Shown: positions 1 through 10,570 of the stretch, piece after piece | Numbering within the stretch: the first letter of the stretch is position 1 | How the letters are laid out: every line of letters starts with the position of its first letter | NCBI GenBank assembly: GCA_022606425.2 | Contig: JAHDVF020000240.1 | Location: 1,116,001-1,180,000 of the forward strand | Length of the DNA stretch: 64,000 nt | From: Lepidostoma basale | Lineage: Eukaryota; Arthropoda; Insecta; Trichoptera; Lepidostomatidae | Direction: 5' to 3' | Notes under the pieces: model-generated | The model's database searches: none | The model's input: the letters and a program-made list of their open reading frames with translations, nothing else | What the model was told of the DNA's origin: nothing | Made by a program: the position numbers and the translations under genes

Positions 1-29
1 TAATGTACCCATTTAAGAAATTAATAAAA

Positions 30-325
30 CAGTAGACTCTCGATTTTCCGGGATGGATGGTGAAATTAATTCCGTATAATCGATTTCCCGGTTAATCCGA
101 AAACAAAAAATCTCTTTTTATTAATGATGTCCCGTATAGTTTGATCACCAACATTATATTGATTCAATAAATATTTAACGGTTGCACCATTTTCAAACTT
201 TTTAATTGTTTCAAGTTTTTGTTCAATTGAAAGTACGACTCGTTTGCGTTTATCCACTGTACCATAGGCATATACTCGTACATTATGTCATAGACATTTT
301 TTCATAGTAAAATAAAATTACGACT
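30..325 (-). mobile_element. pogo/Tigger-like DNA transposon remnant
   Basis: The left end at 30-53 begins CAGTAGACTCTCGATTTTCC, the typical pogo/Tigger terminal repeat. Inward, the minus strand (257 to 66) encodes a short protein starting DKRKRVVLSIEQKLETIKKF, which resembles the CENP-B/pogo N-terminal helix-turn-helix that binds transposon ends. The frame then runs directly into the terminal repeat, so the DDE catalytic domain is absent. The codon matching the ATG of the related copy at 28655 is GTG here. The right terminal repeat was not found; similarity to the 28559 copy fades near 325. Confidence 0.72.
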
Positions 326-426
326 TAAGAGCCACAAACGTATGTTGGCGGTGGCGCCAATGTGAACTAAAGCCCAATATCATTGTGACAGATGCATTAT
401 AAGTACTATTGTGAAATATTTTTTCA

Positions 427-645
427 ATGACTCAAGTGTCCAGAGGAAGACCGAGGAAAACGTGGCACGATCAAATAAATCAATTAGTGTATGTTGGCCA
501 GGTGGAGAGTCAGAGAAATCGACGCGCGTGGATGCCACGATGTATCAATGTTGAGGAAGCGAAAGAGAAATATGTCAAAAGAGAAAAGTGTGGCAATCCA
601 TTCTTTCTGCCTACCCCTTCAGTGAGACGGCGTGATGGTTAAATA
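427..645 (+). mobile_element. RTE-like LINE 3' end, subfamily A1
   Basis: The frame from 427 reads [16 protein letters not shown] followed by a degraded NRRAW..RCINVEEAKE segment, the C-terminal region of an RTE-type reverse transcriptase polyprotein seen repeatedly in this window. The DNA ends with the family 3' signature (CCTACCCCTTCAGTGAGACGG then CGTGATGG). Strongly 5'-truncated, no catalytic domain, no TTAG tail left. Confidence 0.75.
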
Positions 646-738
646 GAAATCAACGGTTTGTGATGGCATTTATATTGAATACGAAATTAATAATTTCAAT
701 TGAATTTTATAATAAGCGTAGCTTTCGAAGAATAGATA

Positions 739-1020
739 TCAACCAATACAAAATATAAGGTATACTAGGCTGTAGTGTATTCCCAAAGTCCCTGACCTTT
801 TCCCTTGTCCGCTGGTCTGAATCTCCGCTTCCCGCTGCAGCCGTGCGGGTACGGTGGAGCGAGGTGTATTGTGAACACCGTGTGACATTTCCATTGTGAG
901 GGAGCGAGTCTCGCCTGAACTTTTCTTGTCTGAGTTTCCATACAACTAGAGCGGAGCCTTTCCAGAATCGTCGTGACGACCTTTCTACTCGGCTCTCTGG
1001 GGACTACTGCCAGGGGTTTG
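739..1020. other. GC-richer segment of unknown nature
   Basis: About 280 bp with clearly higher GC than its surroundings. The minus strand is open for 68 codons and includes TSGQGKRSGTLGI. I have only a vague impression that similar text occurs near the 5' region of insect RTE LINEs. It could equally be unique sequence; no second copy was seen here. Confidence 0.25.
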
Positions 1021-1250
1021 CATTTTAATTCTCGAAAGAAGAACTACGGCAATCATTATTATTTTTTGAATTTAGAATAATATACCATATTTTCATATAG
1101 TGTGTGGATTGTTTATACTTCAAAGGTTTAAAAAAACGCATGAAATAAATGTATAAATCACGTGGGGATGGAAGTCACCTTCGAAACATGATGTGTTTGA
1201 TATTTTTATCTTTAAAAATATTCAATAAATAAAAGTGGATTAAAAACGAC

Positions 1251-1510
1251 GACCTTCGTGGCCGAGTGGTAAGTGCATTAACTTCCACCCCGAAGGTTCT
1301 GGGCTCGATTCCCGGCGATGGCAGTGTGATTGTCACACTGTCTTTGGTCTGGTGTAGAATTCACGTGCCAATAAAATGGCGATAGATTAGCTACCTATCA
1401 CATGTCACGAGAATCACTATGATAGCTATAAATACCATTTACATCGATTTGGCTCATGCTGTCATGATGTAAAGAGCAATTCAACAAAATAATAATAATA
1501 ATAATAATAT
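1251..1510 (+). mobile_element. tRNA-derived SINE, (AAT)n-tail type, full length
   Basis: Pol III A box (TGGCCGAGTGGT near 1260) and B box (GGTTCTGGGCTCGATTCC near 1295) form a tRNA-like head. A body with TCTGGTGTAGAATTCACGTG and TATCACATGTCACGAGAAT follows, then GATGTAAAGAGCAATTCAAC and an (AAT)n tail. The tRNA fold is not complete, so this is a SINE, not a tRNA gene. It directly abuts the A1 LINE fragment at 1507. Confidence 0.88.
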
Positions 1511-1983
1511 GGAAGTGAAATATGAAACTGGCAAAAGAAGAATGAAAGTAGAATAAATGCAGTAGAAATGAGATCTCGAAGACGAATGTGTGGTAAATCT
1601 GTATATGATAGAGTGTCAAATGCAAGTATAAGAAGTGAATGCGGTGCGAATGAAAGTGTTATGAACAAAATAATGAAAAGGTCGTTAAGATGTTTTGGAC
1701 ACATGGAAAGAATGAGTGAAGAGAGAATGGTGAAGAATGTGTATATATAAATGACGAGTACGGATCTAGAAATATAGGAAGGCCGAGGAAAACGTGGCAC
1801 GATCAAATCAATCAAATATTGAATGTCGGTCACGTAAGGAGTCGGAGAAATCGAACGTGCGTGCATGACAAGATATATGAATGTTGAGGAAGCGAGAGAA
1901 ATATGTCAGGGAAGAAATGTGAGGCAGTCCGTTCTTTCTGCCTATTCCTTCGGGGAGACGGCGTGATGGCTAGTTAGTTAGTC
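1507..1983 (+). mobile_element. RTE-like LINE 3' end, subfamily A1, with TTAG tail
   Basis: Fragments in several frames match the A1 C-terminal region: ESRINAVEMRSRRRMCGKSVYDRVS, a WFGHMERM-like stretch and [15 protein letters not shown]. The 3' end is the family signature plus TAGTTAGTTAG. Frameshifts and stops break the reading frame, so this is a dead 5'-truncated copy. Confidence 0.85.
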
Positions 1984-2035
1984 TAACGATGGATATTAAA
2001 TAAAATAACTAACTTTCTATGATTTATATAATATG

Positions 2036-2284
2036 ACAAGCTTCGTGGCTGAGTGGTTAGTGCTACGACTGCCACACCGAAGGTTCCGGGTTCCATTCCC
2101 GGCGATGGCAGTGTGATTTTGTGTTTTGGTCTAGTGTAGAATTCACGTGACAATAAAATGGCGATAGCTTAGCTAGCTATCACATGTCATGAGAATCAAT
2201 ATAATAGCTATACCCTTTACATCGATTTGGCTCGTGCTGTAATAATGTAAAGAGCGATTCAACAAAATAATAATAATAATAAAA
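2036..2284 (+). mobile_element. tRNA-derived SINE, (AAT)n-tail type, full length
   Basis: Same family as the copy at 1251: A box TGGCTGAGTGG, B box GGTTCCGGGTTCCATTCC, the shared body, and an AAAGAGCGATTCAACAAAAT end with (AAT)n. A short internal deletion removes part of the TGATTGTCACACTG segment. Confidence 0.88.
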
Positions 2285-2312
2285 TATAACCCTACATTTT
2301 GGTAAAATGTAC

Positions 2313-3110
2313 ATAAAACAAACAAACAAACGAACCATCACGCCGTTTCTCCGCAGGGGTTGGCAGAGTAAATGGACCGCCATACTACTCCATCCTACAC
2401 ACCTCTCTAGATTCCTCCACATTCATACAGCTAGTCATACACGCACGTCGATTCTTCCGACTTCTAACATGACCAACCTTTAAAATTTGATTAATTTGGT
2501 CATGCCATGTTTTCCTCGATCTGCCTCGACTCCGTACTCCATTAACATCATTAACGTATACTTTCTTAACCATTATTTCTCCATTCATGCGCTCCATATG
2601 TCCGAACCAACGCAGGATCCTTTCATAATTTTGTTCATAATACCTTCTTCCGCTCTACATTCCTTTCTTATATCAGCATTTGAGATTCTGTCGTATATCA
2701 TTCTACCACACGTCTACGTCTTAAGGACCTCATTTCTACTGCATTTATTATGTTCTCATCCTTCTTCTGCTAGTTCCATGCGTCGCTTCCATACATTAGT
2801 GTTGGGACCAGAACTCCATTGTGAACGGCCGTTTTTACTTTCATTGATAAATTCTTGTTTTCAATAACTATTTTTAAAGCTCCATTCACTTTGTTACTCG
2901 CACCAACCCTTCTTTCGACGTCACTATCCGTTCGGCCATCCGCTGTGAACATGCTACCTAAATACACAAATTCACTCACCTGCTCCAAATTCTCTTCGTT
3001 CACACTTATGTTAAAAACTGTCATTTGCTCTTCCCTTTCAAAAACCATCACCTTTGACTTTCCGACATTCATCAATAAATCATTTGACTTGCATACCTCA
3101 TACATTAAAA
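2313..3110 (-). mobile_element. RTE-like LINE 3' half, subfamily A3 with TTTG tail
   Basis: Reading right to left on the minus strand: LLMNVGKSKVMVFEREEQ and [20 protein letters not shown] (end of the reverse transcriptase domain), VHNGVLVPTLMYGSDAWN, a WFGHMERMNGEIM-like part, then [20 protein letters not shown]. The 3' end at 2313-2335 is (TTTG)n instead of TTAG, which separates A3 from A1 and A2. One of the longer copies, interrupted by frameshifts. The catalytic box would lie upstream and is missing. Confidence 0.85.
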
Positions 3111-3214
3111 AAACACGACAGATACATAAATCCAAATAGTTAACTACGGAATATGATTTAAAAAAAAAACACTAATAGTACAATTAATAATACGAGAATA
3201 ATTAGGAAAAATAA

Positions 3215-3500
3215 ATAAAAAGCTGGATGCATTTGAAATGTGGATATATCGTAGAATGTTAAAAATCTCAAGGACAGAAAGAGTCACGAACGGGAAGTAC
3301 TGCCGCGAATGAAGAAATAAAAAGAAATTCTCAACCATAAAGCGCAGCAAACTTGAATACTTCGGGCACGTTATGGGATACGATAAATATAAAGTGCTGC
3401 AATGAAGGTAAAATTAACGGAAAACAAAGTGTCGGGAGAAAGAGAAAATCCTGGCTAGAAAACTTTGAAAATGGTTCAGTTGCAGCACAATATCCCTGTT
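3215..3500 (+). mobile_element. RTE-like LINE C-terminal fragment, KYFGHVMG type
   Basis: Broken frames read KLDAFEMW.YRRML, then EYFGHVMGYDKY and SVGRKRKSWLENFE, the order expected in another insect RTE-type polyprotein (FEMWCYRRMLKI ... YLGHVMR ... GRRRNSWL). Several frameshifts. A minus-strand relative lies at about 43240-43345. Confidence 0.6.
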
Positions 3501-3633
3501 TAGAGCTGCTGTATCAAAACAAAAAATAACCATGATGTTGTCCAACTTCCGATAGAACGAAAAGAAAAGAGATGAAGTCAATTGGAAAACAAAAGTTTTT
3601 TTTAATATTAAGATGGTAAAGAACAAAACTAAA

Positions 3634-3722
3634 CTAACCATCACGCCATCTCTCCGAAGCGATGGGCTGGAAGAATGGACTGCCACCCTTTAACCGATGC
3701 GGCACTACATCCTTCTCTTTTC
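3634..3722 (-). mobile_element. R element (SINE-like, RTE 3' end), partial
   Basis: Minus-strand copy of the short R family: an upstream module (GAGAAGGATG, then TGCCGCATCGGTTAAA) joined to the A1 LINE 3' end and remnant TTAG tail. It gives an uninterrupted TTTAACCGATGC junction to compare with the copies at 11737 and 47534, which carry hAT insertions. Confidence 0.65.
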
Positions 3723-3857
3723 ACACTTCGATCGTCCAGCGTCCACAAAATACAGAGCAATACTTATATACTCGTATTTGAAAAAATATTGGTTTTGAAT
3801 AGTTATTAGTTAATTGGTTTTAATAGTAAAAATACAGTTATTAACGATAATAATTAA

Positions 3858-3946
3858 ATAAAACGATGTTTTTTTAACTACTTCCACTTTTGTCTTTATT
3901 TCGACAGCGACCGGTTTCGTCAGGCTCGCTGGCATCGACAGACAGG
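3858..3946 (-). repeat. E-family element arm with hammerhead-like motif
   Basis: One arm of the E palindromic family. On the minus strand at 3903-3946: CTGTCGA, a GCCAG/CTGAC-type hairpin, GAAAC, CGGTC, then CTGTCGAAATAAAGAC. The core differs from hammerhead CUGANGA at A6, so activity is doubtful. A degraded A2 LINE begins right after it. Confidence 0.5.
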
Positions 3947-3954
3947 TCAATTAT

Positions 3955-4591
3955 TAACGATATATATGATAGAATACCGAATGACGAAATAAGGAAGAAA
4001 TGTAAGGCAGGTGATTGCATCATAAGGATTCCTAAGATGGTTTGGGCATATAGTAATAATAATAATAATATGCTAACTTTTAAAGCCCCGTTTTTCTGAT
4101 GTTATCACCTCAAGGGCGCATTAAGACGTGTTTAAATCTAAATGTGAACGCTGCATCTGATTCGCGATCGATTAGAAAGTATAATAGAACAAAATATGCA
4201 GGTTTTAAATTGGGTATGAATTATGAAAAAGATGGGTTTTCAGCTTAGATCTGAAATCTGTCGGATCATTTATGCATCTGAGGTGTGAAGGAAGATTGTT
4301 CCAAGCTGATGGGTCGGCTACCGCAAACGCTCGTTCACCGAAATTTGTACTAGGGCATATGGAACTAATTAACGAGAGAAGAATGGTTAATTTAAATGTT
4401 GTATACAAGCAGTGCGAGGCATGACCAAATTAATCAAATACTGAAGACGGACACGAAGTCGGAAAAATCACGCATGTTATGATATATGAATGTGAAGGAA
4501 ACTAGAGAGGTATGTCAGGACAGAATGGTATGGTGGTCATCCTCTTTGCCTACGCCTCCGGGGAAACGGCGTGATGGTTATTTAGTTTATT
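3955..4591 (+). mobile_element. RTE-like LINE 3' end, subfamily A2, split by an insertion
   Basis: The left part reads IYDRIPNDEIRKKCKAGDCI and PKMVWAY; the right part resumes with the GTTGTATACAAGCAG segment and a degraded HDQIN/ARG region, ending in the GGGGAAACGGCGTGATGG signature. The two halves are separated by an L2-like element at 4052-4352 flanked by an 8-bp duplication, so this copy is older than that insertion. Confidence 0.8.
4052..4352 (-). mobile_element. CR1/L2-like LINE 3' end with (ATT)n tail, inside A2
   Basis: On the minus strand: NFGERAFAVADPSAWNNLPS then DFRSKLKTHLFHN, the conserved C terminus of CR1/L2/Jockey reverse transcriptases, followed by about 150 bp of 3' UTR and an (ATT)n tail at 4052-4070. 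GGGCATAT lies on both sides (4044-4051 and 4353-4360) as target-site duplication, defining the insertion exactly. Only about the last 60 codons are present. Confidence 0.85.
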
Positions 4592-4599
4592 TATATAGT

Positions 4600-5520
4600 T
4601 ATTTGATTGAAAAAAATATATTTATAATTCTTGTTCGCTAATTTTATGGGTATATTTTATTCGCCCTGACGTATGATTTTAAAATTTTGGTGTTATTGTA
4701 TGCGCTAATGTTGGGTTTGGTCTGACCGCAAATATCGATTTAATCTCCCTTGCACCTGGCCATTGTTAAATGGAATTGTTTGACATTTGTGGAAGTTATC
4801 GTGCGCCTTTGATGGACGGGCAGGCACCGATCGGAGCTTCTTGGAATGACCCGCTTCGGTAAACGGAAGGAAGAGGGCGGCCACTTCCGCATTCGGCCAT
4901 TTGAAATTCAAATAAAATTTTATTCTATTCTTATTTCGAATTTTCCAAAAATATCCCCTTTTATAATGTTTGTTTCCTATGTTTTCGAGCTCTGAAGTTT
5001 CCAAGTAATGATTTCGTAGAGTAACAAGCGTCTTTTCGATGCATTATTCGAGTCTCAACAGAAGATTGTATGGTATTTGTATCATTAGAATGGAAAAGAG
5101 ATCTCATGCGCAGATCAAATATTCAAATATTTCGAGAGTCCAGAAGTTGTTATTATTGACAAAATTCTCATTCATGTCCCACACATTCACCCGAATACGT
5201 GAGATCAACTATGTGATATTCCATTCCATACCAGTTTGTCCGTTTCGCAACTTCTGTCACAAATATTCTCCAAATGTTTACTTCGAATGTTTGCCGAATA
5301 TTTCCTTTAATTTTATTACTACAACATATATTTTTTTACCTTGATTTAATGCACACATGCATTGGAATATTAACAATAATAAAATGACATGAACTAGAAA
5401 TAGTCACCGCGATACCATCAGAATTTGAACTTCTATCCTATATCTTTCCGGACAATTACGAAATTTTATACTTTCGTGTGACATTTTTAGAAATAAATTA
5501 AACACTTTAACATTTTAAAT
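4600..5520. other. No recognised gene; low-repeat stretch
   Basis: No repeat family recognised. 4690-5010 has a more balanced base composition than the neighbourhood and is open on the minus strand for 99 codons, with no recognisable domain. It may be unique host DNA. Confidence 0.3.
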
Positions 5521-5525
5521 AATAA

Positions 5526-5735
5526 GTAAATAAAACTATGTTTTTTTAACTACTTCCACTTTTGTCTTTATTTCGACAGCGACCGGTTTCGCCAGGCTCG
5601 CTGTCGAAATAAAGACAAAAGTGGAAGTAGTTAAAAAACATCGTTTTATTTCATTATTATTTAAAATGAACTTCCGTCTAGAGATTTCAGTAAAATCATT
5701 TGATTATCTTAAACATTTTGTTTAAACACCATTTC
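5526..5735. repeat. E-family palindromic element
   Basis: Two inverted arms (AAAACTATGTTTTTTTAACT... and its complement ending near 5655) meet at the hammerhead-like centre GACCGGTTTCGCCAGGCTCG, where half of the motif is deleted. The right flank GAGATTTCAGTAAAATCATT recurs next to the E copies near 39310, 48075 and 51750. Confidence 0.7.
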
Positions 5736-5974
5736 GTTAAACAAATTTTGATAAATAAAATAAACTTGTGTTTTTTTCCTTCAATTAAATAATATGGTAT
5801 TAAAAAAATATATTTAAATAATATTTAATTATAAAATATATATTTTTTTCAATTTATGATTTTTTAATGCCCTCGCAGGAACATTTTCGGAATGTATACT
5901 AATAACCAATTTTTCATTATTGTAATATTTTTAATGTAAAATATGTTACGAGTACATTCTTCTTCGATGGCTCT

Positions 5975-6225
5975 ACAGCTCATATCGAGGCTTGGCTTCC
6001 ATTAGTCCTCGCCTTCAAACACTTCTGCCACCTGCTGTGGCCTTGCAGTCCTTCCTCATCTCATCCTCCCATCAGGGTCTAGGCTTACCGACCCTTCCAC
6101 CCGGGTGTCCCTCAAGAATTCTCTTTGGCGCTCGAGACAACGGCATACTCTTCACATGTCCAGTCCATCTTAGCCTACCCAGTCTGGCATGTATAGAGAG
6201 CGTTTCAAGTACATATCATATATTG
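5975..6225 (-). mobile_element. LINE C-terminal fragment (RLGRLRWTGHV type)
   Basis: The minus strand reads RLGRLRWTGHVKSMPLSRAP followed by KRILEGHPGGRVGKPRP and a degraded end, the order typical of RTE-like C termini (RLRWAGHV ... GRPR). It ends close to the tail of the next LINE at 6231, both on the minus strand. Confidence 0.6.
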
Positions 6226-6230
6226 TTTTC

Positions 6231-6715
6231 TCACTTTCTTCTTCTTTTTGTCCTGTCACACCTCCGTGGTGCATAGGGCCTCAAGGAACCTTCTCCACCG
6301 ACTCTATCGCATGCCTGATGCCTAACATCATCCCAAGTGAGGCCTGCTGCCTTAACCTCGTCCTGCAGGCGTCTTCTCCAGGTGGCTCTAGATCTGGCTC
6401 GCTTTCTCATTCCCCCCATAGAGGACCAGTCTAGTGCGCCCTGAGCGATGCAGGCTGGGTTCCGTCTCAGAGTGTGACCGATCCACTGCCATTTGCGTCT
6501 AGCGACTTGTTCTCTAATTGGCTTTTCGCCTGCCATGGTCCAGAGAACGGCATTTGACACTGTTTGGGGCCAATAGATTTTGAATATTGAGCGAAGGCAC
6601 CCATTTATATACACCTGGAGTTTACCAATAATGTCTGCGGTAGATTTCCAAGTCTCACATCCGTACAGCAGTATGCTTATAACGCTACTGCTGAATATTT
6701 GGAGCTCCAAATATT
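6231..6715 (-). mobile_element. BovB-like RTE LINE 3' end
   Basis: The minus-strand frame of 159 codons reads LLYGCETWKSTADIIGKLQV, CLRSIFKIYWPQTVSNA, ARRKWQWIGHTLRRNPACIA and GMRKRARSRATWRRRLQDEV. This is the classic C-terminal order of BovB/RTE reverse transcriptases (YGSETW ... RRKWGWIGHTLR ... TWRR). The tail at 6237-6253 is GAA-rich. The frame is still open, so this copy is relatively young; a decayed relative is at 27495. Confidence 0.85.
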
Positions 6716-7317
6716 CAGCAGTTTTCTCACTTATTCAGCATTATTATTATAAACCTCACTGAATTATTAATTTATAATTAATTCAGTGAGGCAAACGCTA
6801 AAGTATAAATAAACCGATCTGAAAACTAAATTTTCATTATATTTACACAATTCTGAATGATTAAAACAACGATGCAACTTCTATATTTCCATATACAAAG
6901 CTAACATAAATACCTGCATAATGCAACTTGCTACAATATTTCATGCGAAAGCAGGATGTTATCTTTTATGTTGTTATTTTATTTGCAGTATTTGTAAAAT
7001 CTACATTTGCCACAGAATGAAGCATTTCTCTCAGAAAAGTTGCGATGGAAAATTAGTTTGGATATGAATTTTATTCCGTACAATATTATTCTATTAAAGT
7101 GCGGCTTACTGAAGAATTTCTCGGTACATCTGTCTACTTTTCTGAGATGAATCTAGAAAAATAATCATTCTGTGTCAAAGTTGAAACACTGGAAATAATA
7201 TTCCACTGCAGAATAAAATCCTTTCTAGACGTAAGTGCACGATATCTTGATGTCTTGAATCTAGAACATGGATAGGGTATTTTATTTTTCCAACTAACTT
7301 AACTAACTTATTTTAAA

Positions 7318-7806
7318 AGAAATGCCGTGGCTCTATCCCACGGCATTTCTTTTAGGAATGCTCGGAACCAATTATTTACAGCTTCGAAGAGATGGGCATC
7401 TCATAACCCATTTCTTTAAATTAATCAGGGGATATTTCGAGAACTCGGCCGTGCTAGAGGATGTTGGTCTTTTTGTCCCTGATAGATTTTTCTAACAGCG
7501 ACAGCACAGATTGTTTTAACGACCGGCCACCAGAACCAATCTGCCTCTGGTGACACCGGTGGAAAGAGCAATTAGTCTGCTGAGCGCGGTCTCCTCGGAG
7601 ATGGACGTCTTTCATATTAGTGAAGGTTCGTTCAGGGGACAAATACTCTTGACTTTAGAAAGTATCTTTTCTTCCTAATATCGAACCATCTCTAATGCGT
7701 TCCTGGTACTTTGTTGCATTTTTATAATATTTTACCTGTACTCAATAGATGCCTTAAACATTTTCCTGTTTGTAATGTCTTTTAAGTTAATAAACTGATT
7801 TGATAT
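7318..7806 (+). mobile_element. J-family (CR1/Jockey-like) LINE 3' end
   Basis: Shares a long stretch with J copies at 17378, 58140 and 61040: a region encoding the end of the polyprotein (compare the intact copy at 16092) and a 3' UTR ending TTAATAAACTGATTTGAT. At 7320-7360 the coding hairpin CCGTGG...CCACGG has become a 17-bp palindrome (AGAAATGCCGTGG / CCACGGCATTTCT). Frames are broken. Confidence 0.75.
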
Positions 7807-7904
7807 GAAAAAATACCTCCTCGATATGGAAGAGCGATTATCATACTTTTTAAATTCTAAATGTTTATCGTGTTGACATGTTAAAATATCATCCGTAATT
7901 AAAT

Positions 7905-8072
7905 TCGAATGAAAATATCTGTTTTCTAGAAGTTTTATTATGATTTATTGGAATGACATGTTTCGTCTGTCTAAGTCATATATGTCATTCCCATAAATTG
8001 TAGTGAAACTTCTAGATATTATTTATTTATTATGGAGTTTTATATTATTGTTCAAAAAACAATAAATAAGTA
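7905..8072 (+). repeat. D-family palindromic element, shortened centre
   Basis: Left arm (CTGTTTTCTAGAAGTTTTAT, then GGAATGACATGTTTCG) and right arm (ATGTCATTCCCATAAA...) are inverted copies. The right flank GGAGTTTTATATTATTGTTC with AAACAATAAA is the constant D end. The hammerhead-like centre is largely deleted. Confidence 0.7.
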
Positions 8073-8112
8073 CGTGCTTCTGTATTGAATCCAAGTTCAA
8101 TCTTCTTCGTCT

Positions 8113-8385
8113 TCAAGTACTCTGTCGGGTCCCCCCAACGTTGGCGATCACCTCGGCGAACCTGTCCCTGTCCTGCGCCGCTCGGAACAGCTCCTCCACA
8201 CTTCGGATGCCGGTCCACTCCCTCACGTTTCGCAGCCAGGACATCTGTCTCCTACCGGGCCCTCGGCGTCCCTCAATTTTCTCCTCCAATATCAGTTGGA
8301 GAAGGTGGCACTTTTCTGCACCCAGATGTGAAATCTTCCAATTGTTATCAACTATCAGCAATAATACCAATATTATTGCCAACAA
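8113..8385 (-). mobile_element. RTE-like LINE C-terminal fragment (GRRQMSWLRNVREW type)
   Basis: 90 open codons on the minus strand: EEKIEGRRGPGRRQMSWLRN, VREWTGIRSVEELFRAA and QDRDRFAEVIANVGGTRQ. This matches the C-terminal pattern of insect RTE LINEs (EGKRGVGRRKKSWLRN.REW). GC-rich and only lightly mutated. A decayed copy of the same end lies at 62955-63185. Confidence 0.8.
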
Positions 8386-8399
8386 TTTACAAAATTATT

Positions 8400-9780
8400 T
8401 TCACATTAAAACTCGATTAACGATTTGTAAATCTATTTGCTTATTACATTATTTGGTGCAGTGTTGCCAAAAGAAAAAAAAATCTTTTATAACAAGGACC
8501 TGACTCTTTGTATTACCCTACCCACAAGAATTTATTTTTTTTATCTCAATAAGGTAAATTTACCCCGGTTCACCGGTACCTGATTTAGATAGGTACTCGG
8601 TATTTATTTTTTAAATTGCATATTTAATGCTTATGGGGGTATTCTCGTCTAGACGCCCGAATTTCAGGTGTTTTTTCGGGCGCTATAAAAAAAAAAAAAT
8701 TTAAACCATCTATTTTTTTATAAATTATTTATTGATATTTCAGCAATATAAAAAAGTACAATTATAAAAAAAATCATTAATCCAAGCAGGTGCAGGCAGG
8801 TAAAGTGGGGGCTCACAAAAATAGTACGTCCTGGTTGACACGATTCCAGTCCTTCCTATGATCGAGAGAGAGCAGCGAATTGAAAAAAATGCCTTTTTTT
8901 TTCAAGAATATTTTTTTAATTAGTAAAAACAATATTTAAAAAAAAACTCTACGTCATGCGATACTCAGATATATAAAGAAGCTCTGTGCAATTTTTTAAA
9001 AGTAAATCGATACATTAGAACTTGAGATATCATATCAACCGTATCGAAACCTGTATGTTTTGGAAAAACGCGTTTAAAGTTTGGGAGTCGAGTTTTGCGC
9101 CATCTAAGTCGTTTAATGGAGTGTTATACTTATATTTTCTCAACCAGCGATCCCAGCCTTATACAATTTTCGACCTTTCATGAAGCCGATAATGATTTAT
9201 TGGGTACAAAAAGTTTTCATAATTTGGACTCTTCCTAGGTAATCAAAGGTAATCATTAATTCGTCCGTTCGGACCGATTTAGTCGGTGCGTCAAGAAAAT
9301 AACTGTAACGTTGAAAGAATTTCAGAAAATCCTCTTAGGGTCATATTTTTAAAGGCCTAAACTTTAAAAATATGGAAAAAAAGAATTTTTTCAATTTTCT
9401 ACACTAGAATACCCTCTTAATTGATTATCCTATACATACGTGAAAATAATGAAAAATATGTAAGCAGAATATTTTAATTCGTTTAAATTGTATGTTTTCA
9501 ATTTAATGCCAACATGGTCAATATTATACATAATTGATTACAGTAATAAAACATCGCGTAATAGACGATTAATCACTCTAGGTTTTTACGTTTTACGTTT
9601 TCTAATGCCATTAACATCAATCCGCCCTGACATTAATATATAAATCAAGAGTTCGTATTACGAATCCAGCAACTTCCATTTTCCTACTGAATAAAATAAC
9701 ACATTGAACTGGGCGACTTTTCGTGTGAAGTGGTATTAGTACGAATAATCAAACGTTGCAATACTTGCACGAAATCTTAG
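8400..9780. other. AT-rich stretch without recognised genes
   Basis: Many A/T homopolymer runs and no convincing coding frame or known repeat. 9590-9780 has slightly more balanced composition. Confidence 0.4.
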
Positions 9781-9915
9781 ATTCCTTTTTAAAAAGCTTT
9801 TATCTTTGATGGGTCTGTCGGCCTTCCTCTGACGGGGCGCGAAGCGAGCGGAGGTGACCCTAATTCCGGGCGGGCGCCGTAATGGCCTGTTATTCAATCT
9901 GTTGGACAGTGGGTG
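9780..9915. other. Short GC-rich segment, unknown
   Basis: GC-rich patch including GACGGGGCGCGAAGCGAGCG and CGGGCGGGCGCC in otherwise AT-rich DNA. No long open frame crosses it and no second copy was found here. A piece of unique or regulatory DNA, or a GC-rich repeat end, are both possible. Confidence 0.25.
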
Positions 9916-10149
9916 CGGCCCTGGATTGTGTACCTATTTTTTATGATTAAAAATTTACAGAGCCGTCGCGTGACTAGAGAGCTTTGAGGTTTGCCGGGTC
10001 GCCACGCTGCACATAGGGGTGTTTCTGCTTATAAGCGGGCAAAATTTGGCCTGCTTATTTGAATTGGCGGTAGGTAAAACCTTTAGTGAACAAATTTTAT
10101 AGAAAAGTATAATATGACATGAGAGTAACGGTGAGAGAAAGAACAAGGG

Positions 10150-10405
10150 TCACTGACATCATCCACCGGGTGGCGACTCCAAAATGACAATGGGCGGGTC
10201 ACGTAGCCAGAAGCTCAGATGAAATATGGACAAGAAGACTGTTGTGGATGGCAAAAAGAAATGCAGGGCGACGGCAACTACGGTGGAAGGATGACCTGAA
10301 CAGACACGTCGGAATAACCTGGATGCAGTCTGCACAGGACAGAGTGACATGGAAGGGAATGGAGGAGGCCTTTGTCCAGGAGTGGACGGGAATAGGCTGA
10401 GGAAG
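10150..10405 (+). mobile_element. LINE C-terminal fragment (QWAGHVARSSDE type)
   Basis: The plus strand reads QWAGHVARSSDEIWTRRLLW, RQLRWKDDLNRHVGITWMQS and AQDRVTWKGMEEAFVQEWTG then a stop, the order of an RTE/Ingi-like C terminus. A TGA replaces an expected tryptophan just before QWAGHV. 3' sequence is rich in AAG/GAA, possibly the tail. Confidence 0.75.
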
Positions 10406-10570
10406 AAGAAGAAAAGAAGAGTAATTTATTGTAATAACCTAATACATTACTAAAATATAAAAAAATCAGTGGACTCATGACGATGACGAATCCTATCCTT
10501 CCACAGAGTTCCATTCAGTTGTTTCATGAACAAACTCCTCCCTAGACAACTTTAAAAACTCAACTCGAAA

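Noticed and set aside
1251..1330. tRNA gene prediction from A and B boxes
   Set aside because: Boxes occur at many dispersed copies with the same downstream body and tail; the acceptor stem is not formed. These are SINE heads.
1462..1866. 134-codon minus-strand frame
   Set aside because: It lies antisense to an A1 LINE and a SINE tail; the many aromatic and Ser residues are a by-product.
2487..2867. 126-codon plus-strand frame
   Set aside because: Antisense shadow of the A3 LINE; the same shadow recurs at 59000-59490.
5039..5344. 101-codon plus-strand frame
   Set aside because: Composition is like the AT-rich surroundings, no motif; consistent with chance.
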